This document shows, in pieces, positions 1-5,252 of a DNA stretch of 5,252 bases. Positions within the stretch are counted from its first letter, which is position 1. Each line of letters starts with the position of its first letter. The stretch lies in NCBI GenBank assembly GCA_000715855.1, contig KL571320.1, positions 3,590 through 8,841 on the forward strand, written 5' to 3'. Origin of the DNA: Actinoplanes liguriensis (lineage in GTDB: Bacteria; Actinomycetota; Actinomycetes; Mycobacteriales; Micromonosporaceae). Both the position numbers and the translations under genes were made by a program. Under the pieces are notes generated by a model, which had not been told where the DNA came from, ran no database searches, and saw only the letters and a program-made list of their open reading frames with translations.

Positions 1-924
1 ACCCCGGCCCCCCGCCGGCCGTCGCGGCGCCGTCGCCGTGACGCGCGGACGCCCTGGCTTCTCACGCTGCCCACGCTGCTGGTGCTGGCGCTGATGCTGG
101 GCTGGCCGCTGTACCGCATGATCGTGCTCTCCTTCCAGAACATGCGGCTGCGGGAGCTGCTGACCGGTCTCACGCCGTCGTGGGTCGGTTTCGAGCAGTA
201 CCAGAAGGCGCTGACCGACTCGGCGTTCTGGGGCGTGGTCGGGCGCACCGCCGCCTTCACCGTGGTCTCGGTGACCGTCTCGGTGCTGTCCGGCCTCGCC
301 GTGGCGCTGCTGATGCGCCGCGTGCACCGCCGGGTCCGATTGGCCATGATGGTCGCGATGATGTTCGTCTGGGCGCTGCCGCAACTGGTCGCCGCGCAAG
401 CCTTCGTCTGGCTGACCGACTCCGACTTCGGCGTGCTGAACTACCTGATCGACAAGATCCCCGGGGTCGACTACGCGAACCACAGCTGGTTCGTGAACCC
501 GTGGCAGGGCTGGACGCTGATCACCGTGCTGGTGGTCTGGGCCGGCGTCCCGTTCCTGGCGATCTCGCTGAGCGCGGGCCTGACCCAGGTGCCGAAGGAG
601 CTGCTCGAAGCGGCCACGGTCGACGGCGCGACGGCCTGGCAGGCGCTGCGCAACATCACCCTGCCGATCCTGAAGCCGCTGCTGACCATCGTCACCACGC
701 TCTCGGTGATCTGGAACTTCGGCCTGTTCACCCAGACCTGGGTGTTCCGCGCCGGGCACCCGGAGCCGTACTACCAGACGCTCTCGACGTACTCGTACAC
801 CCAGGCGTTCGGCCAGGCCCGGTACAGCTACGGGTCGGCGATCGCGGTGATCACCGTGCTGCTGATGCTCGGCGTGATGGTGTTCTACATCCGCCAGATG
901 TTCAAGATCGGGGAGGTGGACTGA
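1..924 (+). CDS. Carbohydrate ABC transporter permease, MalF/UgpA type, DasB-like (5' end outside window)
   Basis: Inner-membrane channel subunit of a CUT1 sugar importer. The reading frame is open from base 1 to the TGA at 922-924 (307 residues visible) and has no ATG, GTG or TTG in frame before the GTG at 82. The first membrane helix (about residues 19-41, beginning TPWLLTLPTLL) starts before that GTG and follows an Arg-rich cytoplasmic stretch at residues 5-17. The true start is therefore left of the window and 82 is not the start. About six hydrophobic segments follow. The cytoplasmic EAA loop that docks the ATPase is intact: EAATVDG at residues 203-209, then ITLP at 219-222. The segment GWPLYRMIVLSFQNMRLREL resembles, from memory, DasB of the Streptomyces chitobiose importer. 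The permease family is certain; the DasB-like substrate assignment is inference. The stop overlaps the start of the next gene by one base, so the two permeases are probably translationally coupled and form a heterodimer. Confidence 0.93.
   Translation, partial: TPAPRRPSRRRRRDARTPWLLTLPTLLVLALMLGWPLYRMIVLSFQNMRLRELLTGLTPSWVGFEQYQKALTDSAFWGVVGRTAAFTVVSVTVSVLSGLAVALLMRRVHRRVRLAMMVAMMFVWALPQLVAAQAFVWLTDSDFGVLNYLIDKIPGVDYANHSWFVNPWQGWTLITVLVVWAGVPFLAISLSAGLTQVPKELLEAATVDGATAWQALRNITLPILKPLLTIVTTLSVIWNFGLFTQTWVFRAGHPEPYYQTLSTYSYTQAFGQARYSYGSAIAVITVLLMLGVMVFYIRQMFKIGEVD
910..919 (+). promoter_or_regulatory. Strong ribosome binding site for the 924 permease
   Basis: A purine-rich GGGGAGGTGG lies just upstream of the ATG at 924, inside the last codons of the preceding permease gene. 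It decides this start over the long upstream extension of the same frame (open back to about 180), which only overlaps the other permease out of frame. Confidence 0.75.
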
Positions 925-1787
925 TGGCCGCCGCGGGACATGATGACGGCGTGGTGACCGTCGGTCGCAGCAGGATCGGCACGATCTTCGCGAACACGGG
1001 CGGGATCCTCTTCGCGCTCGTGATGATCTTCCCGGTGTACTGGGTGCTCAACACCGCGCTCAAGCCGCGCGACGAGGTGATGAGCTTCAAGCCGTACTTC
1101 ATCCCGGCGCACCCGACCCTGGACAACTTCACGTCCGCGATCAAGGCGGAGAACTTCCTCTCCGGCCTGGTCAACGGCTTGGCGATCACGGCGATGGCGG
1201 TGACCGCGGCGCTGGTCATCGGCTTCCTCGCGGCTCTTGCCATCGCGCGCTTCAACTTCTACGGTCGCCGGGCGATCATCATGATCATCCTGTGCGTCCA
1301 GCTGGTGCCGCTGCTGGCCCTGCTCATCCCGCTCTTCCTGATGCTGCAGGGCTGGCACCTCACCAACAGCCTGGTCGGTGTGGCGCTGGTCTACCTGGTG
1401 CTGCTGCTGCCGTACACGGTCTGGACGTTGCGGGGTTTCATCGCCGGCATCCCCAAGGAGCTGGACGAGGCCGCGATGATCGACGGCTGCACCCGGGCGC
1501 AGGTGTTCTGGCGGATCATCCTGCCGCTCACCGGCCCCGGCCTGGTCGCCACCGCGGTCTACGGGTTCATCCAGGCCTGGAACGAGTTCATCATCATCAA
1601 CACGCTCAACAGCCCGGACAAGCAGAACCTGATGGCCTGGCTGCTGCAGAACCAAACCGAACGCGGTACCGCCTGGGGGCCCCTCATGGCCGGTGCGATC
1701 ATCACTTCCCTGCCTGTGGTGATCTTCTTCCTGTCGATCCAGCGGAACATCGCCACCGGGCTGACCGCCGGCGCAGTAAAGGGCTGA
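924..1787 (+). CDS. Carbohydrate ABC transporter permease, MalG type, DasC-like
   Basis: Second channel subunit (287 aa) partnering the permease encoded just upstream. It has a short hydrophilic N-terminus, a first helix at about residues 22-45 containing FPVYWVLN, then about five more hydrophobic segments (roughly 80-108, 116-142, 150-175, 206-225, 255-275). The EAA loop is canonical: EAAMIDG at 182-188 followed by IILP at 198-201. The C-terminus ends GLTAGAVKG, which is typical of MalG-type subunits. The length is normal for the family. The start ATG at 924 overlaps the upstream stop (TGATG) and has a strong Shine-Dalgarno. Motifs such as RFNFYGRRA and LRGFIAGIPKELDEAAMIDG resemble DasC as I remember it, suggesting chito-oligosaccharide uptake; other oligosaccharides are possible. 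The downstream binding-protein gene begins 33 bp after the stop, so the same transcript probably continues. Confidence 0.94.
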   Translation: MAAAGHDDGVVTVGRSRIGTIFANTGGILFALVMIFPVYWVLNTALKPRDEVMSFKPYFIPAHPTLDNFTSAIKAENFLSGLVNGLAITAMAVTAALVIGFLAALAIARFNFYGRRAIIMIILCVQLVPLLALLIPLFLMLQGWHLTNSLVGVALVYLVLLLPYTVWTLRGFIAGIPKELDEAAMIDGCTRAQVFWRIILPLTGPGLVATAVYGFIQAWNEFIIINTLNSPDKQNLMAWLLQNQTERGTAWGPLMAGAIITSLPVVIFFLSIQRNIATGLTAGAVKG

Positions 1788-1808
1788 ACCAACTCCCTGT
1801 TGCACCTT

Positions 1809-1815
1809 GAAAGGA
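1809..1815 (+). promoter_or_regulatory. Ribosome binding site of the ngcE-like gene
   Basis: GAAAGGA lies 5 nt before the ATG at 1821. It rules out the in-frame TTG at 1800, which is upstream of this site and would place the Shine-Dalgarno inside the coding sequence. Confidence 0.75.
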
Positions 1816-1820
1816 CAACG

Positions 1821-3254
1821 ATGTCAGAGATGACTTCCTCTTCGGTGGACCGTCGCACCCTGCTCCGCCGCGCCGCCGCGGTGGGCCTGGTCGCGGCTCC
1901 CGGCGTGAGCTTCCTGAGCGCGTGTGCCGGCTCCGACGACAGCGGCGACACGAAGCAGGCGACCGGCACCAAGTCGGCCGACAACCCGCTGGGCATCGAC
2001 ACCAAGGCCGGCGTCGAGATCGTGATCTTCGACGGTGGTCTGGGCACCAAGTACGCGACCGACGTCGACACCCCGCTCTTCAACAAGAAGTGGCCGGACG
2101 CCAAGATCACCTACTCGGCGACCCAGCAGGTCTCCACGACGATCAAGCCGCGGCTGAACGCCGGCTCCCCGCCGGACATGATCAACAACTCCGGCTCGGA
2201 CATCATGGACTTCGGCGCGATCGTCAAGGCCGGCCAGGCTGCCGACCTGAGCGACCTGTTCGCCGCCCCGTCGCTGGACATCACCGGCAAGACCGTCGCC
2301 GAGACGCTGGTCCCGGGTGCGGTTCAGCAGGGCACGTACGACGGCAAGCCGTACGCCGTGAACTACTCGTTCACCGTCTTCGGCCTCTGGTACAACAAGA
2401 AGCTGTTCGACAAGAACAAGTGGACGATCCCGACCACGTGGGCCGACTTCACCGCGCTGCTCGACAAGATCAAGGCGGCCGGCATCACGCCGTTCGGCTA
2501 CGCGGGCGCCAACGCGTCGTACTACATGGTTCGCGCGATCATGACCAGCGCCGCGAAGATCGGCACCGAGCAGGTGCTGAAGGACATCGACAACCTGAAG
2601 CCGGGCGCCTGGACGAACGACGCCGTCATGCAGGCCGCGAAGGCCTGGGGCGAGATCGGCAACAAGTACATCGACAAGTCCTTCCTGGGTCTCAAGCACA
2701 CCGAGGTCCAGCTGCAGCAGGACCAGGACAAGGTCGCGTTCTACCCCTGCGGCTCCTGGCTGGAGAACGAGCAGGCGGCCAGCACCCCGGCCAGCTTCGA
2801 GTACGCGATGATGGCGTTCCCGAGCGTCACCACGGCGGACAAGCTCCCGGCGACCGCGATCAACGCCGCGGCCGGCGAGATCTACTTCGCGGCGGCCAAG
2901 GGCAAGAACCCGCAGGGTGGCAAGGAGTACCTGCGCACGATGCTCTCCAAGGAGGCGGCGCTGGAGTTCACCAAGCTCACCAAGTCGCTCACCGTGGTGG
3001 CGGGCGCGGCCGACGGCGTGGTCATCAGCCCCGGTCTGACCAGCGCGAACGACGCCCTGAGCAAGGCCGGGCAGGACGTCTTCATGGGTTACCTCTTCGA
3101 CACCTGGTACAAGAAGCTGGACGACGCCTCCCGCGAGGCCGCCAACCAGCTCATGTTCAAGGGCGGTGACGCGAAGAAGTTCTGCGACACCATGGAGGCC
3201 GTCTCGCAGGCGGTCGCGAAGGACTCCTCGATCACCAAGTTCACCCGTTCCTGA
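1821..3254 (+). CDS. ngcE: NgcE-like N-acetylglucosamine/diacetylchitobiose-binding lipoprotein
   Basis: Extracytoplasmic solute-binding protein (477 aa) of a CUT1 importer. It would bind GlcNAc and/or N,N'-diacetylchitobiose outside the membrane and deliver it to the permeases encoded next. The N-terminus carries an Arg-Arg pair (DRRTLLRR, residues 10-17), a hydrophobic stretch (18-32) and a lipobox LSAC with Cys35 as the lipidation site, so export may be by Tat followed by lipoprotein processing. A Ser/Asp/Gly/Thr/Lys-rich linker follows. The mature domain begins near residue 55 with IVIFDGGLGTKYA and includes SPPDMINNSGSDIMDFG, NYSFTVFGLWYNKKLF and FYPCGSWLENEQA. These blocks match, from memory, the NgcE family of Streptomyces (about 450-480 aa). 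Start ATG 1821 was chosen because of the GAAAGGA 5 nt upstream. Cys310 and Cys455 are the main non-lipobox cysteines noted. The ngcE family call is fairly firm; the exact ligand is inferred. Confidence 0.93.
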   Translation: MSEMTSSSVDRRTLLRRAAAVGLVAAPGVSFLSACAGSDDSGDTKQATGTKSADNPLGIDTKAGVEIVIFDGGLGTKYATDVDTPLFNKKWPDAKITYSATQQVSTTIKPRLNAGSPPDMINNSGSDIMDFGAIVKAGQAADLSDLFAAPSLDITGKTVAETLVPGAVQQGTYDGKPYAVNYSFTVFGLWYNKKLFDKNKWTIPTTWADFTALLDKIKAAGITPFGYAGANASYYMVRAIMTSAAKIGTEQVLKDIDNLKPGAWTNDAVMQAAKAWGEIGNKYIDKSFLGLKHTEVQLQQDQDKVAFYPCGSWLENEQAASTPASFEYAMMAFPSVTTADKLPATAINAAAGEIYFAAAKGKNPQGGKEYLRTMLSKEAALEFTKLTKSLTVVAGAADGVVISPGLTSANDALSKAGQDVFMGYLFDTWYKKLDDASREAANQLMFKGGDAKKFCDTMEAVSQAVAKDSSITKFTRS

Positions 3255-3272
3255 TCCGTCTTTCACACCCCT

Positions 3273-3279
3273 AGGCAGG
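3273..3279 (+). promoter_or_regulatory. Ribosome binding site of the ngcF-like gene
   Basis: AGGCAGG sits 4 nt before the ATG at 3284, within the 29-bp gap after the binding-protein gene. It is a moderate match to the Shine-Dalgarno consensus. The gap also contains the palindrome CCTAGG (3270-3275) but no recognisable operator or terminator. Confidence 0.5.
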
Positions 3280-3283
3280 CGTC

Positions 3284-4186
3284 ATGCGGCACGGCAAGTA
3301 TCCCTTCATCATCGGTTTCCTTGTCGTGCCGCTGGCGCTGTACCTGGTCTTCGTGGTCGGCGCCTATCTGCAGATGTTCCAGCTGTCCTTCACGGACTGG
3401 TCGGGCTTCGGCGGCTACCACTACATCGGCTTCGACAACTTCGGGAAGCTCTGGGACGACCCGGTCTTCTGGATCGCCCTGCGGCACAACGTCTACATCC
3501 TGATCGCGATGCCGATCGTGACCATCGCGATCGCCCTGTTCTTCGCGTTCCTGCTGAACGTCGGCGGCAAGAGCAAGGGCGGCGTCACGCAGGGCGTCTG
3601 GGGATCCAAGGTCTACCGGATCATCTTCTTCTTCCCGCAGTTGCTGGCCCTGGCCATCGTCGCGGTGATCTTCGGCCGGGTGTTCGGCTCGGACCGCAGC
3701 GGCATGCTCAACGGCCTCTTCCCGGACTCCTGGTCGCCGTGGCTGTTCCTGGCCGACGAGCGCTGGGCGCTGGTCTGCATCGCGGTCGTGCTGATCTGGC
3801 AGCAGATCGGCTTCTACGTGGTGCTCTTCTCGGCCGGCATGGGCTCGATCTCGCAGGACATCTACGAGGCCGCGGCCCTGGACGGCGCCACCAAGGTGAC
3901 GCTCTTCTTCCGGATCACGCTGCCGCTGCTCTGGGACACGCTGCAGGTCGCCTGGGTCTACCTCGGCATCGCCGCGTTCGACCTGTTCGCCCTGGTCAAC
4001 ATCATGTCGGTGAACAAGGGCGGCCCGAACAACGCGACCCAGGTGCTGAGCTACCAGATCTACCTGAACGCCTTCCAGAACTCGCAGGCCGGTTACGCCT
4101 CCGCGATCGGTGTGGTGCTGTTCTTCCTGACCCTGACGTTCGCCGCCCTGACCCTGCGGGTCACCCGTCGCGACGCCGTCGCCTGA
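3284..4186 (+). CDS. ngcF: NgcF-like carbohydrate ABC transporter permease (MalF type)
   Basis: Channel subunit (300 aa) of the importer served by the NgcE-like protein encoded 29 bp upstream. The N-terminus MRHGKYPFIIGFLVVPLALY leads directly into the first helix (about 8-30), so there is no long cytoplasmic tail. Further hydrophobic segments lie at roughly 63-90, 107-130, 158-185, 216-240 and 270-292. The EAA loop reads EAAALDG at 195-201 and ITLP at 211-214, both intact for coupling to an ATPase. The length is standard. The stretch SVNKGGPNNATQVLSYQIY in the second half is typical of MalF/UgpA-type subunits with a short periplasmic loop. Naming as NgcF rests on position directly after an ngcE-like gene and on general resemblance, not on a database search. 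It pairs with the permease that starts 14 bp downstream. Confidence 0.93.
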   Translation: MRHGKYPFIIGFLVVPLALYLVFVVGAYLQMFQLSFTDWSGFGGYHYIGFDNFGKLWDDPVFWIALRHNVYILIAMPIVTIAIALFFAFLLNVGGKSKGGVTQGVWGSKVYRIIFFFPQLLALAIVAVIFGRVFGSDRSGMLNGLFPDSWSPWLFLADERWALVCIAVVLIWQQIGFYVVLFSAGMGSISQDIYEAAALDGATKVTLFFRITLPLLWDTLQVAWVYLGIAAFDLFALVNIMSVNKGGPNNATQVLSYQIYLNAFQNSQAGYASAIGVVLFFLTLTFAALTLRVTRRDAVA

Positions 4187-4190
4187 TCGC

Positions 4191-4194
4191 GGAG
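4191..4194 (+). promoter_or_regulatory. Ribosome binding site of the ngcG-like gene
   Basis: GGAG lies 6 nt before the ATG at 4201 in the 14-bp gap. It supports this start over the much longer in-frame extension that is open back to 3166, which merely overlaps the two preceding genes out of frame. Confidence 0.6.
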
Positions 4195-4200
4195 ATTGTC

Positions 4201-5106
4201 ATGACGAACCTCGTTACCACCCCGCCCGCGGTCACCGCCCGGCCCGCCGCCGCCGTGGACAAGGGCCGCAAGGCCAACCCGCTCAACGGCCTCGCGCACA
4301 TCGCCCTGTTCGTCTGGGCGCTGGCCACCGCCGGCCCGCTGATCTGGGTGCTGCTCGCCTCGTTCAAGAGCAACACCGAGATCTTCCTGGGCAAGCCGTT
4401 CGCGCTGCCGGAGCACTTCTCGTTCAAGACGTACACCGATGCCTGGAGCGAGGCGCACATCGGGCAGTACTTCATCAACAGCGTGATCGTGGTCGCCATC
4501 AGCACGGCCGGCACCATGCTGCTCGGCTCGATGGCCGCCTACGTGCTGGCGCGCTACCGGTTCCCCGGCAACCGGGCGATCTACTACCTGTTCGTCTCCG
4601 GCCTGGCGTTCCCGACGTTCATGGCGCTCGCGCCGATCTTCGGCATCGTGAAGAGCCTGGGCCTGCTGAACACGTTCACCGGCCTGATCCTGGTGTACAT
4701 CGCGTACTCGCTGTCGTTCACGGTCTTCTTCCTGACCGCGTTCTTCCGCACGCTGCCGCACGAGATCGACGAGGCGGCGCTGGTGGACGGCGCCGGGCAC
4801 CTGCGGCGGTTCTTCCAGATCATGATGCCGATGGCGAAGTCCGGCCTGATCAGCATCACGATCTTCAACATCGTCGGCCAGTGGAACCAGTACCTGCTGC
4901 CCGTGGTGATCATGCAGGGCTCGGGCTCGGACTCGAACTGGGTGCTCACCCAGGGCATCGCGAACATCAGCGTCTCGGCCGGTTACCACGCCGAGTGGTC
5001 CACGCTGTTCGCCGCGCTGACCCTCTCGATCCTGCCGATGATCGTCGTCTACGCGATCTTCCAGCGCCAGATCCAGGCCGGTCTGACCGCCGGAGCGGTC
5101 AAGTAA
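4201..5106 (+). CDS. ngcG: NgcG-like carbohydrate ABC transporter permease (MalG type)
   Basis: Second channel subunit (301 aa) of the Ngc-like importer. A cytoplasmic N-terminal tail rich in Thr, Ala and Pro (about residues 5-28) precedes the first helix (about 31-53, including GPLIWVLLASFK). Five more hydrophobic segments follow. The EAA loop reads EAALVDG at 191-197, followed by IMMP at 207-210, where Met replaces the more usual Leu before the Pro. The C-terminus GLTAGAVK nearly repeats that of the upstream MalG-type subunit, as expected for paralogues. A short Gly/Ser/Asp-rich loop (GSGSDSN, about 241-247) is present. The start ATG 4201 has GGAG 6 nt upstream. This is the last importer gene; no ATPase gene follows. 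The ngcG name rests on family and gene order. Confidence 0.93.
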   Translation: MTNLVTTPPAVTARPAAAVDKGRKANPLNGLAHIALFVWALATAGPLIWVLLASFKSNTEIFLGKPFALPEHFSFKTYTDAWSEAHIGQYFINSVIVVAISTAGTMLLGSMAAYVLARYRFPGNRAIYYLFVSGLAFPTFMALAPIFGIVKSLGLLNTFTGLILVYIAYSLSFTVFFLTAFFRTLPHEIDEAALVDGAGHLRRFFQIMMPMAKSGLISITIFNIVGQWNQYLLPVVIMQGSGSDSNWVLTQGIANISVSAGYHAEWSTLFAALTLSILPMIVVYAIFQRQIQAGLTAGAVK

Positions 5107-5121
5107 AGCTGTCGTACCCGG

Positions 5122-5144
5122 CGAGCACAATGATCCTGTGCTCG
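5122..5144 (+). terminator. Inverted repeat after the transporter operon, possible terminator
   Basis: An 8-bp perfect inverted repeat, CGAGCACA (5122-5129) and TGTGCTCG (5137-5144), with a 7-nt loop, begins 15 nt after the ngcG-like stop. It has no following T-run, so it would be a non-canonical actinobacterial terminator if it works as one. The right arm covers the proposed GTG start at 5138, so it could instead hinder translation of the next gene or serve as a protein-binding dyad. The repeat is seen directly; its role is inference. Confidence 0.4.
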
Positions 5145-5252
5145 TAGCGGTTCTCCCTGACGGTCGGATGCAGGATCTGCATCCCGACGGGCGGCCGGTC
5201 GGAGCGCCTCACCAGGCGCCCGACCTGCCGGCGGCGATCGCTGCGCGTGAGG
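5138..5252 (+). CDS. Start of a probable bifunctional 3'-5' exonuclease/DNA polymerase-like gene (3' end outside window)
   Basis: An open plus-strand frame runs from the GTG at 5138 to the window edge (38 codons). It begins with residues read as MLVAVLPDGRMQDLHPDGRP and continues with a segment ending DLPAAIAARE. From memory this resembles the N-terminus of actinobacterial proteins annotated as bifunctional 3'-5' exonuclease/DNA polymerase (PolA-related, lacking the 5' nuclease domain), which often start MLLAV or MLVAV and contain DPDGRPAG and DLAAAVAARE. If correct, this is a housekeeping-type gene unrelated to sugar transport. Cautions: the Shine-Dalgarno is weak (GGCGAG at 5120-5125), the start lies in a hairpin arm, third-position G/C is only about 74%, and a minus-strand frame through the same bases has a more typical codon pattern. 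None of the catalytic domains are inside the window. Confidence 0.45.
   Translation, partial: MLVAVLPDGRMQDLHPDGRPVGAPHQAPDLPAAIAARE
5163..5188. repeat. Strong short-loop inverted repeat
   Basis: GGATGCAG (5166-5173) and CTGCATCC (5177-5184) form a perfect 8-bp stem with a 3-nt GAT loop. After a one-base bulge (C5185) three further pairs extend it (GTC 5163-5165 with GAC 5186-5188). It lies in the putative start of the downstream gene. It could be a second terminator hairpin for the operon, a regulatory dyad, or a coincidence of codons. Confidence 0.4.
5204..5219. repeat. Third short inverted repeat
   Basis: GCGCCT (5204-5209) and AGGCGC (5214-5219) form a perfect 6-bp G/C-rich stem with a 4-nt CACC loop. 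On its own such a repeat is common in high-GC DNA; it is listed because it continues the series of hairpins starting at 5122. Confidence 0.25.

Noticed and set aside
82..84. GTG as start of the first permease
   Set aside because: It lies inside the first membrane helix and has no ribosome binding site; the frame is open to base 1, so the gene is truncated by the window edge.
180..923. Long N-terminal extension of the second permease in the same frame
   Set aside because: It overlaps the first permease out of frame, is a low-hydrophobicity Arg/Asp/Gly-rich shadow, and ATG 924 has a strong ribosome binding site and gives a normal-length protein.
1800..1802. TTG as an alternative start of the ngcE-like gene
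   Set aside because: The Shine-Dalgarno GAAAGGA lies downstream of it, directly in front of ATG 1821.
1788..1820. Promoter or DasR-type operator (TGGTCTAGACCA-like) before the ngcE-like gene
   Set aside because: The 33-bp gap holds only the ribosome binding site; no such palindrome was seen here or in the gaps at 3255-3283, 4187-4200 and 5107-5137.
1824..3266. 480-codon minus-strand open frame opposite the ngcE-like gene
   Set aside because: It is an antisense shadow: the product is Arg/Val/Gly/Leu-rich with no recognisable domain, while the plus strand encodes a clear binding protein.
3270..3275. CCTAGG palindrome before the ngcF-like gene as an operator
   Set aside because: Six bases is too short to support a binding site; it does not extend into longer symmetry.
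3166..4200. Long N-terminal extension of the ngcG-like gene
   Set aside because: It is out-of-frame overlap with the ngcE- and ngcF-like genes, with an Arg/Pro-rich composition typical of high-GC shadows; ATG 4201 has GGAG upstream.
4093..5130. 345-codon minus-strand open frame opposite the ngcG-like gene
   Set aside because: Antisense shadow with Arg/Asp/Glu/His-rich composition; the plus-strand permease explains this DNA.
1..5252. tRNA, rRNA, CRISPR array, transposase or attachment site
   Set aside because: No direct-repeat array, RNA gene signature or mobile-element protein is visible; nearly all of the window is explained by the five transporter genes.

Overview
The window is high-GC DNA with strongly G/C-biased third codon positions and short gaps between co-directional genes. 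That composition and the gene families suggest an actinobacterium, plausibly of the Micromonosporaceae or a related lineage; the genus cannot be fixed from the sequence. All five clear genes are on the plus strand and encode parts of CUT1-type (MalEFG-like) carbohydrate ABC importers.

Layout: 1-924 is the 3' part of a MalF-type permease gene whose start lies left of the window. It overlaps by one base a MalG-type permease gene (924-1787). After 33 bp comes a lipoprotein substrate-binding protein (1821-3254) that resembles NgcE, the N-acetylglucosamine/N,N'-diacetylchitobiose-binding protein of streptomycetes. It is followed after 29 bp by a second MalF-type permease (3284-4186, NgcF-like) and after 14 bp by a second MalG-type permease (4201-5106, NgcG-like). 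The first permease pair resembles DasB/DasC of the chitobiose importer DasABC. The last ~146 bases hold three consecutive inverted repeats and probably the start of an unrelated plus-strand gene. Its first residues look like the actinobacterial 'bifunctional 3'-5' exonuclease/DNA polymerase' family. A competing minus-strand reading exists there.

How the genes work together: the NgcE-like lipoprotein would capture GlcNAc or chitobiose outside the membrane and hand it to the NgcF/NgcG channel. The upstream permease pair would form a second channel, served by a binding protein not seen here, probably encoded further left. No ATP-binding subunit is encoded in the window. This fits the known use in Streptomyces of a shared ATPase (MsiK) encoded elsewhere. 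The tight spacing suggests one polycistronic transcript with its promoter left of the window; no DasR-type operator or obvious promoter was seen inside.

I found no convincing undescribed system. The most notable points are the apparent stacking of two related amino-sugar importers in one operon and the hairpin-rich, two-way-readable segment at the right end.
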